Shown here piece after piece: positions 57,842-64,000 of a stretch of DNA of 64,000 bases. The DNA comes from JACDAE01 sp963717195 (lineage in GTDB: Bacteria; Chloroflexota; Ktedonobacteria; Ktedonobacterales; Ktedonobacteraceae), in the NCBI GenBank assembly GCA_963717195.1, contig CAVQVR010000009.1, positions 1 to 64,000 of the forward strand. The letters are read 5' to 3'. Below the pieces are notes generated by a model, which saw nothing but the letters and a program-made list of their open reading frames with translations, made no database searches and was not told the origin of the DNA. Position 1 is the first letter of the stretch. Each line of letters begins with the position of its first letter. Made by a program: the position numbers and the translations under genes.

Positions 57842-58958
57842 CCAGCCACAGGTCCTGCACTTTCAATCCCTCCGGCGTGAGAAAAAGGTGACGTTACAAG
57901 CAATTGCCAGCGCAGCAGGGTTTTCCTCTGCAACCATCGTGTATTTATTCGAGATCGGCGCAATCGTTGATTATGGGACGAAACAGAGGATTATCCAGGC
58001 GTTCTCTCACCTCACTGGGCAGTCCTATACCATAAGCGATTTTGAACTGGGAAGGGAGGAGCAACTGACCATCACCATGAACACGATCAGCCAACCAATG
58101 CGTTCGAGGAGAATAGCGATGTACATCAATGACACCGAAAGCGCAGGGGAACTCTCACGCATTGATCACCAGGCCGGACTGGTCACACAGGCAATCGGAC
58201 ATCTCCCCTACGAACTGAGAGGGATACGCTTCAAGAAAATCCTCGATCTTGGCTGCGGCTCTGGTCGCTGGGCTTTAGATATGGCCTACCACTATCCCAA
58301 TGCCGAAATCGTCGGCGTCGATACCTCAAAGCTGCTCATGGAGTATGCTCGTGCGCGGGCAAAAACCACGAAGAGAGACAATTTGACTTTCATGGAATTT
58401 GATGCGCTGAAGGGACATCTGCATGGGCTTGGCAAGGGGAGCTATGATCTGGTCAATCTTCGCTTTGCGTTGGCATGGACACATGGTCTGGATCAATGGA
58501 CCACGCTGCTCAACCGCTGTCATAAGCTCAATAGCATCGGGGGTTACACCGTAGTGACAGAAGGGGAAGGGCTCTATACCAGTAGCCTTGCGTTGCGTCG
58601 TCTCTATGAGATCATCGTCCAGGCATTGGGGCGTGGTGGGTACGGTCTTTTTCCCTCCGAACATGACACGGGGATCGCGGCCCATTTGGGGGCATTGTTC
58701 ACGCTTTCAGGCTTCTCGGAGATATCGGTAGATGGAGGAGCGATAGACTTCTCCTTTTACAACCAGGAAGCGAACATGGCCTGGCGAAAGAGTTTTCAAG
58801 CCTTGATCACCGAGAGTAGTGCCTTCTTCATCACCATAGGAGTCACCACCGCCGAGGAGTTAGCCGAGTTGAGTGTGAACGTGGGCAGTGAACTCTACCA
58901 GGAAACGTTTTGTGGCGTGGGGAGCCTCTTTACCTTTTACGGAATGCGGGTGAAGTAG
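57825..58958 (+). CDS. HTH-methyltransferase fusion protein
   Basis: ATG at 57825, inside the end of the TPR gene, follows GGAGAGGGGGAAG. The 377 residues comprise an XRE-like HTH at about 10-75 (LRREKKVTLQAIASAAGFSS, EIGAIVDYGTKQRIIQAFSH) and a class I SAM methyltransferase from about 130. The latter has motif I KILDLGCGSGRWALDMAYHY, EIVGVDTSKLLMEYARARAK, FMEFDALKG and YDLVNLRFAL. The tail (QALITESSAFFITIGVTTAE) recurs as a relic at 47430. It may methylate a small molecule or act as a SAM-responsive regulator. Confidence 0.85.
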   Translation: MRATNNQPQVLHFQSLRREKKVTLQAIASAAGFSSATIVYLFEIGAIVDYGTKQRIIQAFSHLTGQSYTISDFELGREEQLTITMNTISQPMRSRRIAMYINDTESAGELSRIDHQAGLVTQAIGHLPYELRGIRFKKILDLGCGSGRWALDMAYHYPNAEIVGVDTSKLLMEYARARAKTTKRDNLTFMEFDALKGHLHGLGKGSYDLVNLRFALAWTHGLDQWTTLLNRCHKLNSIGGYTVVTEGEGLYTSSLALRRLYEIIVQALGRGGYGLFPSEHDTGIAAHLGALFTLSGFSEISVDGGAIDFSFYNQEANMAWRKSFQALITESSAFFITIGVTTAEELAELSVNVGSELYQETFCGVGSLFTFYGMRVK

Positions 58959-59293
58959 TGGACGAGCAAACAGAACAAGAAGCACAAGCGATCATCGAGG
59001 AGGCACAGGCAAAGAAAGAGCTGATCACGGTTCTCACTAGCCGTTTAGAGCAGAGTGACGACCTGCGTGTGAAAATTGCGACGGCTGAACTGAGGCAGGA
59101 TCGAGATTGGCAGGCATTCACGCACTGGGATGATGAGAGAGGAAGAAGAAGGATTGCAAGGAAAAAGAGAAAGAAAAGGAGAAACACAATTGGAACAGAA
59201 TATTTTCATCGCAGGTCTTGCGTTTCAGAAGAAGCCGCTTCTCATTGGAGGTCGCGCAATGGAGTACTATGGCCTACGAGAGGCAGGCAATGA
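58958..59293 (+). CDS. Small charged helical protein
   Basis: GTG at 58958 overlaps the methyltransferase stop as TAGTG. The chain is a long charged helix (EQEAQAIIEEAQAKKELITV, LTSRLEQSDDLRVKIATAEL) ending in a very basic run (RRRIARKKRKKRRN). The last roughly 30 codons overlap the nucleotidyltransferase gene in another frame and may be spurious. It could be the antitoxin-like partner of that gene, but no family is recognised. Confidence 0.55.
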   Translation: MDEQTEQEAQAIIEEAQAKKELITVLTSRLEQSDDLRVKIATAELRQDRDWQAFTHWDDERGRRRIARKKRKKRRNTIGTEYFHRRSCVSEEAASHWRSRNGVLWPTRGRQ

Positions 59294-59625
59294 TATTGAT
59301 CTTCTGGTGGTGGAAGAGGATTTTCAACGGCTCACGTCCCTCTATCCTGCAATTGCTTCAACGATGGGGGATGAAGGGGTTCGCGTAGAAACGGTAGAAC
59401 TGTGGAAAACGTCATGGCGATATTCCTATGAACAGCTTCTTGGGGGAGCAGAGGAAGAAGCCAGGGTATTTCGTCATTGCTCGTGAAGCCCTGTTTTTCC
59501 TGAAGGCGTTGTCCGCGCTTCTGCACGGCGATCCCAAAAGCGACACGGATGCTCGTCTTCTCGCTCCCCTCCTGCATGGTGATGATTGGTCGGTCGTGCC
59601 ATTTCACCAGCAGAAATCATCATGA
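59190..59625 (+). CDS. Nucleotidyltransferase-fold protein (one frameshift)
   Basis: TTG at 59190 has AAGGAG upstream and gives LEQNIFIAGLAFQKKPLLIG. The nucleotidyltransferase signature GGRAMEYYGLREAGNDIDLL contains the GG and the DxD pair, as in AbiEii/MNT-type proteins. After SYEQLLGGAEEE the natural continuation PGYFVIAREALFFLKALSAL is one base out of frame, so a shift lies near 59460. The end DARLLAPLLHGDDW is family-like. The cognate partner and substrate are unknown. Confidence 0.65.
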
Positions 59626-59649
59626 AAGGCGATTTGAGAGGAGAAGGCA

Positions 59650-59770
59650 AAGGAAGAGGAGAATGAGATTTGCAGCGTAATAGAGAGTTGATGGTAAAGA
59701 GAAAAACGGTTAGAAGCCACAAAAAGAGAAAGGGGTTCTCTGAAGCGGCCAGGCTAGAAAACGGCTGGTA
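59650..59770 (+). pseudogene. Relic of the small basic gene found at 47641
   Basis: The DNA from about 59680, with ...GAAAAACGGTTAGAAG and GAAAACGGCTGGTAGATGG, lines up with the end of the 47641 gene (CAGTGGTTAGAAGAA and AAAAATGGCTGCTAGTGGG). The beginning is lost. It keeps the same position directly before the structured leader in both loci. Confidence 0.5.
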
Positions 59771-59960
59771 GATGGGAGCTACGTGCGTCGATTACAGGAC
59801 ATGGAAGAGGTCAGGTTTCTTGTTGACAACCCCACCCATCCTGATTGCTTCCAGTTCTTCTAGATCGATGGGTGTAGTTCTCACCTGCCAGCCCGCTGGG
59901 TTGATATGGCAGGAGCCAAGAGGGGTATGTTCCTCATTATCGTGTCATACAACCCTTTCT
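59771..59960 (+). ncRNA. Candidate structured RNA leader, copy 2 (rpoA leader)
   Basis: Conserved with 47952-48080. Stems visible here are ACCCATC with GATGGGT (7 bp) and CTGCCA with TGGCAG (6 bp), the latter showing a compensatory C-G to T-A change relative to copy 1. A following hairpin (GGGTATG with CATACAACCC) mirrors the 10-bp hairpin of copy 1. Downstream, 59969-60001 holds another inverted repeat (GAGCGAGGATCC...GGATC...TCTCGCTC), and 59997-60038 one more (CTCCTGA...TCAGGAG) which reaches the rpoA ribosome-binding site. Confidence 0.5.
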
Positions 59961-60047
59961 TAGACGAGCGAGGATCCTCTTAGGATCATTTCTCGCTCTC
60001 CTGACAAACGGGAGATCATTTGATGATCTTCAGGAGAACCAATAACG

Positions 60048-60992
60048 ATGGAGATCTTACTGCGCACAGAAAAGATGGAAACGCAAGGGAATACAGCGAG
60101 GTATACGATTGGGCCATTGGCAACGGGATACGGCATGACGGTGGGGAGCGCATTACGGCATGTTTTGTTGTCGTCGCTGCCAGGATCGGCAGTGACATCG
60201 ATCCGAATTGAAGGGAGGGACGAAGACCAGAGGATCAACCATGTTCTGGAGGATGTCCCTGAGATAGTTCTCAATGTGAAACAAGTGCGCCTGCGCAGCT
60301 TTTCGGATCATCGGGTGTCCATGCATCTTGAGGTACGTGGGCAACGGGAAGTCACGGCTGCTGATATCGTTGTCTCTCCTGCTGTGGAGATCGTCAATCC
60401 AGAGCACCACCTTGCGACACTCACGCATCAAGAGGCTCATCTGAGCATGGAACTGGTTGTTGAAAATGGCAAAGGCTATGTTCTTGCCGCTTCACAAGAC
60501 GATATGCCAGAAGGGTTCATTCCAATCGATGCTATTTACATGCCAGTTCAACGAGTGAACGTTCTCGTTGAGCAGGCACGTGTGGGACAAATGACGAACT
60601 TTGAGAAAATTGTTCTTGATATCACAACCGATGGGACAATGATGCCTGATGAGGCGTTGCGCCAAAGCGCCGATATTCTGGTGCGCCACTTTACATTGTT
60701 CGCCAACTATCGTACGTCTGGTCCCGAGTTCGAAACAACGCTCTTAAGCAGCGTCCCCATCCCGTGGGAGATTTATGGAACTCCCATTGAGGAACTGGAT
60801 CTCTCCGTTCGTGCCTACAATAGCCTCAAGCGTCGTAATATCACAAAAGTAGGCCAGGTGCTCTCCATGAACGATGAGGATCTGCTGGGGATACGAAACC
60901 TTGGTGAAAAAGGGTTCAAACAACTTCGTGATCGATTGCTTGCACGCAACTTCCTCCCTGATGAAATAATGATAGGTGACAAGGATGGATAG
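60048..60992 (+). CDS. rpoA: RNA polymerase alpha subunit, stand-alone paralogue
   Basis: The 314 residues contain both domains. The N-terminal assembly domain has PLATGYGMTVGSALRHVLLS (usual form GNxLRRxLLS, so the second Arg is His here), VLEDVPEIVLNVKQVRLR, EVTAADIV and FEKIVLDITTDGTMMPDEAL. The C-terminal domain has LDLSVRAYNSLKRRNITKVG, keeping the Arg and Asn that contact UP-element DNA (E. coli R265, N268), and GIRNLGEKGFKQLRDRLLAR. Normal rpoA lies between rpsD and rplQ; no ribosomal gene is nearby. CAGGAG precedes the ATG. It is probably a second alpha subunit used under special conditions. Confidence 0.92.
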   Translation: MEILLRTEKMETQGNTARYTIGPLATGYGMTVGSALRHVLLSSLPGSAVTSIRIEGRDEDQRINHVLEDVPEIVLNVKQVRLRSFSDHRVSMHLEVRGQREVTAADIVVSPAVEIVNPEHHLATLTHQEAHLSMELVVENGKGYVLAASQDDMPEGFIPIDAIYMPVQRVNVLVEQARVGQMTNFEKIVLDITTDGTMMPDEALRQSADILVRHFTLFANYRTSGPEFETTLLSSVPIPWEIYGTPIEELDLSVRAYNSLKRRNITKVGQVLSMNDEDLLGIRNLGEKGFKQLRDRLLARNFLPDEIMIGDKDG

Positions 60993-61281
60993 GTTCCTGA
61001 TTGAGCATCGATGCATCTGTGGCATGCGTGAGGCCAGAATTTCGCCGTATTACCCCTTTTGCAATAGGGGCAGAAAAGAGGGGAAATGCAATTGCTCCTG
61101 CTCAAATGAATGTTTCCTCAGCGAAGCCCACCTCGTGACTGATACCCGTCCTCTTATTTCGTTAGCCAAAGCTGATCTCGTGGGTGCTGACCTTGCAGGT
61201 ACCGATTTGACAGGTGCTGAGCTCCTTGTAATCGGAGTTGGTCAGGTACAGTTACTTCCAGATGAAAGAGTGAAACCGTGA
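60985..61281 (+). CDS. Cys-rich protein with four pentapeptide-like repeats
   Basis: ATG at 60985 overlaps the last codons of rpoA; AGGTGACAAGG serves as ribosome-binding site. A GTG at 60976 is also possible. The N-terminal half has clustered cysteines (CICGM, CNRGRKEGKCNCSCSNEC) that could bind zinc. The second half reads KADLVGADLAGTDLTGAELL, four A(D/N/E)Lxx pentapeptide-type units. No exact family is known. Overlap with rpoA suggests co-translation. Confidence 0.5.
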   Translation: MDRFLIEHRCICGMREARISPYYPFCNRGRKEGKCNCSCSNECFLSEAHLVTDTRPLISLAKADLVGADLAGTDLTGAELLVIGVGQVQLLPDERVKP

Positions 61282-61352
61282 TCTGTTGGAGACGTGACCA
61301 CTCTTCCTCTGTTGAGGAGCCTTCACACAACGCGCACTCCGACAGAGCATGG

Positions 61353-62393
61353 TTATGGTATTGTGGTATGGAGCCGCTCCCATGCGTCTCTCACAGGTTT
61401 GATGGTCTGGGAATAATTGCCCGGCATATCACGCCATTTTGTCCCCTCTGAGAAGGCATCAATCAATTGCTTGACTTTCTCCGCAGAAACTCCAGGGACG
61501 ACGGGATACGTGATGGCTCGTTGTTCCTCCTGTACTTCTTGTACCCCTACATAGCCTCCTCGCACCATTTTCTGCCCTGGTTCATCAGGATCAACCAGTG
61601 TTTGTTGCTCAATCAATGTCAACAGATGCAAACCGGTTTGTCCTTTGCGAACGTTCAGACAAAGCGGTTGTATTGTGGCACGAAGGGACGGTGGAGACAC
61701 CTCCAGCGACGATGGTGGTTGTGGAGCTTCAGGCAGCGCGAGTGGGAGAGGTGTCTCTGCCCCCTGTGCTGTCGGTGACGCTCCCTGCAAAGGGGAGACC
61801 AGAAAGTGATTATTCTGAGTGATCGAGAGAACCGTTGTCAACTGCGTGGTAAGCGTGTTGACGGTCTGCGTCAGTTGATCAATTCGGTCATCGTGCTCTG
61901 GCGGTGAAGGCAATTGTGAAAGATCTCTAGCGTGCTCATCATGCCCAGAGATATTGAGAATGATCGTGTAACTGATCCCTGCTCCACAGCGAATAAAGAG
62001 GATGAAATTGGCGATGGCCCCGGAAAAGTGCCAGATAAACGAGGCCAGTGTTATCAGGGTCAGCAGCCCAAAAAGCGCACACAGGCAAAAGAGCAGATTT
62101 CCCTTGATGGCATCGCCAGTGCGTTGAGCACGTTGCGCTTGCTGGAAACACCCCGGCAAGATGATTTCAGGTGCCAGGCTCATCACGATCTTCGGCCCAT
62201 TGAGAAGAGTGGATGGCCAAGTAGGAGCTCCTGGAAGAACGGTTTCAGCAATAATACAGAGGGATGAGACAAACATCAGGGGCTCGGCCAGAAGCGAGCA
62301 CAAGAGCTTGAGCCAATTGGAGGTTGCCGGGATGAAGGGCAATTCAGCGAGAATGCGCCGAAACGTCCAGGGATGCTGGTTGGTCGTCGTCAT
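61353..62393 (-). CDS. Membrane protein of unknown function
   Basis: The 346-residue protein has about four hydrophobic segments in its first 155 residues (LMFVSSLCIIAETVL, IVMSLAPEIILPG, LLFCLCALFGLLTLITLASF, AIANFILFIRCGAGISYTII). A coiled coil (DDRIDQLTQTVNTLTTQLTT), a proline-rich linker and a soluble C-terminal domain (VSAEKVKQLIDAFSEGTKWR) follow. The layout resembles mobile-element membrane proteins that read DNA or polymerise, but no family is recognised. It converges on the rpoA unit. Confidence 0.65.
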   Translation of the reverse strand: MTTTNQHPWTFRRILAELPFIPATSNWLKLLCSLLAEPLMFVSSLCIIAETVLPGAPTWPSTLLNGPKIVMSLAPEIILPGCFQQAQRAQRTGDAIKGNLLFCLCALFGLLTLITLASFIWHFSGAIANFILFIRCGAGISYTIILNISGHDEHARDLSQLPSPPEHDDRIDQLTQTVNTLTTQLTTVLSITQNNHFLVSPLQGASPTAQGAETPLPLALPEAPQPPSSLEVSPPSLRATIQPLCLNVRKGQTGLHLLTLIEQQTLVDPDEPGQKMVRGGYVGVQEVQEEQRAITYPVVPGVSAEKVKQLIDAFSEGTKWRDMPGNYSQTIKPVRDAWERLHTTIP

Positions 62394-62707
62394 ATGGTGA
62401 TCCTTGTATGAAATCCTCTCATAGGGTTCTTCTCAGGGTGCTGATGTAGCGTAAAACCGCACCCTAAGAAGAGAGATCTGCGGATAAGAGGATGGAAATT
62501 GTCGTTGTCAGGGGTCTCCCAACAAGGCTTGAAGCACCTTATTGGGAGGCCAAAATGTAGCCAAAAGTGTAGCCTAACGGGCAAGAATGTCCGGTTCGTA
62601 CGGATGGTGTGAACGGTTATGGACACATTCTCTGAGCAAAGAAATGCTCTCACGTTTGTATACGGCTGGGGGTTATGCTATGTGATGTAGTATAGTTGCC
62701 TGTGGAG

Positions 62708-62772
62708 AAACTACAAACACCAGATTTTGTAGTTTTGTTCGTTTTGAATCTTTGGTATACTGTTAGTATAGA
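62708..62772 (+). promoter_or_regulatory. hicBA promoter and inverted-repeat operator
   Basis: A perfect 10-bp inverted repeat AAACTACAAA-N8-TTTGTAGTTT spans 62708-62735. It is followed by TTGAAT (62744), a 17-base spacer and TATAGA (62767), 13 bases before AGGAGAAGG and the hicB ATG. Elsewhere in 62394-62707 two imperfect hairpins are visible (around 62426-62474 and 62512-62550) and no gene. Confidence 0.55.
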
Positions 62773-62790
62773 AATCTCAGGAGAAGGAAG

Positions 62791-63003
62791 ATGACCGCAC
62801 GTACCTTAAGTGCTGTGCTCCATCAAGAAGGCGATCTTTATGTTGCAGAATGTCCCGAAGTAGGTACTGTTAGCCAGGGATATTCTGTTGAGGAGGCTAT
62901 TGCTAACTTGAAAGAGGCTACCCAGCTGTATCTCGAAGAAGTTCAAGTACCTGAAATTAAACGTGCATTGTTTACAACCTTTGAGGTAAACGATGCCGCC
63001 TAA
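62791..63003 (+). CDS. hicB: HicB-family antitoxin
   Basis: The 70 residues show the HicB partial RNase-H fold: LSAVLHQEGDLYVAECPEVG, TVSQGYSVEEAIANLKEATQ, LYLEEVQVPEI. There is no C-terminal HTH or ribbon-helix-helix, so DNA binding would need HicA or another factor. The end overlaps hicA by 11 bases. Antitoxin-first order is the common arrangement of this subtype. Confidence 0.88.
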   Translation: MTARTLSAVLHQEGDLYVAECPEVGTVSQGYSVEEAIANLKEATQLYLEEVQVPEIKRALFTTFEVNDAA

Positions 63004-63223
63004 ATTGCCTGTAGTTTCTGGCGAAAAGGCTATTCGAGTTTTGGAACACTTAGGCTTTACACGTGTAAGACAACGTGGTAGCCATATGGTTTTAAAGAAG
63101 CAATTGTCAGAGGGCGAGTTGACCTGTGTAGTACCTTTGCACAAAGAACTGGCTGTAGGCACACTGCGTGGAGTATTGAGGCAGGCGAACGTAACTCCGG
63201 AGGATTTTTTAGAGCACTTATAG
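62993..63223 (+). CDS. hicA: HicA-family mRNA interferase toxin
   Basis: The 76-residue dsRBD-like protein cleaves mRNA in characterised relatives. The family signature is complete: VSGEKAIRVLEHLGFTRVRQ, then RGSHMVLKK with the catalytic histidine, VVPLHKELAVGTLRGVLRQA and a C-terminal helix. ATG at 62993 lies inside hicB. Confidence 0.9.
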   Translation: MPPKLPVVSGEKAIRVLEHLGFTRVRQRGSHMVLKKQLSEGELTCVVPLHKELAVGTLRGVLRQANVTPEDFLEHL

Positions 63224-63229
63224 CAGTGT

Positions 63230-63268
63230 AAGGCTGAAAGGTGATTTTACGGCCCGCCTTTCAGCCTT
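63230..63268. terminator. Hairpin between hicA and the convergent VWA gene
   Basis: AAGGCTGAAAGG at 63230 pairs fully with CCTTTCAGCCTT at 63257 around a 15-base loop. It lies seven bases after the hicA stop and just before the end of the opposite-strand gene, so it probably ends transcription from both sides. Confidence 0.6.
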
Positions 63269-63275
63269 GCTTGAG

Positions 63276-64000
63276 TTACTCTCCTTCTTTCCTCACTGTC
63301 ACAATATCATTCTTTGCAGCCCATAACCCCAGATCTTGCTTCTGGATCGCTGCCGCCATCAAGTCTGGGAACAGATCAGGCGTGCAGGCAAAAGAAGGGA
63401 TTCCCATGCCAGCCAGCACTGCCGCGTTATGTTGATCAAAGCTCGGCGTTCCTTTGTCGCTTAGCGCCAGCAAACAGACGACCTGTACATCACTGGCGAC
63501 CAGTTCTCCGGCACGCTGAAGCATCTCGTTGCGATTGCCGCCTTCGTACAGATCAGTGATGAGAACCAGGATGGTCTGTGTAGGCTTTGCAATGACTTGC
63601 TGGCAATAAGCAAGCGCACGATTGATATCTGTGCCACCACCGAGCTGGGTGCCGAAGAGCAGATCTACTGGATCTTGCAGATCGTCGGTAAGGTCGGCGA
63701 CTGAGGTATCGAAGACGATCATCTTTGTGCTCACGGCCCGAATTGAGGCCAGGACGGCTCCAAAAATGCCTGAGTAAACAACCGATGTCGCCATGGAGCC
63801 GCTCTGATCGACGCACAGGACGATATCACGCAATGACGAGCGTTTATGTCCGTGTCCGATGAGCTGTTCAGCAACGATGGTGCCATGCTCAGGCAAGTAG
63901 TTTTTTAGATTGGCGCGGATGGTGCGATCCCAGTTGATTTCATTGGCGCGTGGACGGTGTGTGCGTGTGGCACGGTTGAGGCTACCACGGACCGCCTGTA
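63276..64000 (-). CDS. VWA-domain protein (5' end outside the window)
   Basis: The frame is open from the window edge and ends at 63276, giving about 240 residues. A basic N-terminal part (RTHRPRANEINWDRTIRANL) leads into a von Willebrand A domain with the MIDAS motif LCVDQSGSMA (DxSxS), LGGGTDINRALAYCQ (the Thr/Asp loop) and LVLITDLYEGGN. It ends FPDLMAAAIQKQDLGLWAAK. Proteins of this type usually pair with MoxR-like AAA+ ATPases as metal-dependent chaperone partners; that gene would lie beyond the window. An internal TTG at 63896 is not the real start. Confidence 0.85.
   Translation of the reverse strand, partial: QAVRGSLNRATRTHRPRANEINWDRTIRANLKNYLPEHGTIVAEQLIGHGHKRSSLRDIVLCVDQSGSMATSVVYSGIFGAVLASIRAVSTKMIVFDTSVADLTDDLQDPVDLLFGTQLGGGTDINRALAYCQQVIAKPTQTILVLITDLYEGGNRNEMLQRAGELVASDVQVVCLLALSDKGTPSFDQHNAAVLAGMGIPSFACTPDLFPDLMAAAIQKQDLGLWAAKNDIVTVRKEGE

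Overview
The window joins two unrelated genomes, or two very different compartments of one. Bases 1 to about 8.83 kb are GC-rich and look like an alphaproteobacterium of the Bradyrhizobium/Rhodopseudomonas type. They hold an ABC-transporter end, a histidine-utilisation cluster (hutC, hutF, hutI, hutU, hutD), an ornithine-cyclodeaminase-like gene and a phosphonate-type binding protein, with two matching GntR/HutC-type operators. At least seven frameshifts lie in this part although the reading frames are otherwise well preserved. Together with the abrupt composition change at 8.83-8.98 kb, this points to a chimeric contig or poorly covered sequence more than to old pseudogenes.

From about 9.0 kb to the end the DNA has moderate GC and many IS remnants. 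It is full of XRE-type regulators fused to TPR or NB-ARC domains, which suggests a spore-forming Ktedonobacteria-like Chloroflexota. This identity is inferred from gene content and was not searched. Region by region: 9.4-12.7 kb is a MarR regulator, a ClC channel and a small gene, whose three promoters share the operator ATCG-N5-CGAT. 13.2-15.1 kb holds a sensor-like protein and a PilJ/NarX-type membrane protein with a SWIM-like zinc motif. 15.5-22.6 kb is a compact nitrate-assimilation operon read leftwards (nitrate reductase, nirB, nirD, uroporphyrinogen-III synthase, nitrate transporter). 24.5-30.1 kb is an IS nest: two almost identical IS110-family copies in inverted orientation around an ISL3-family transposase, which is itself broken by a 280-bp element containing a 68-bp perfect palindrome.

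From 30 to 61 kb lies an accessory region built from repeated cassettes. A conserved 125-150 bp control element occurs five times, intact or truncated. In the best-preserved case it sits between a leftward XRE-NB-ARC gene and a rightward NB-ARC/TPR gene. Two loci, 46.0-48.5 kb (decayed) and 56.0-61.0 kb (largely intact), share the same order of parts: control element, small gene or its relic, methyltransferase or its C-terminal relic, a small basic protein or its relic, then a conserved non-coding block that looks like a structured RNA leader. In the second locus this block precedes a stand-alone RNA polymerase alpha-subunit gene (rpoA) far from any ribosomal-protein operon. Between the loci lie a fused TnsA-like/MurA remnant, a secreted RHS-repeat protein of possibly foreign origin, an aminoglycoside-phosphotransferase-family gene, an MFS exporter and a proline-iminopeptidase-like hydrolase.

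The right end carries a membrane protein of unknown role, a HicBA toxin-antitoxin pair with an inverted-repeat operator, and the 3' part of a VWA-domain protein that runs off the window. No rRNA, tRNA or CRISPR array was seen.
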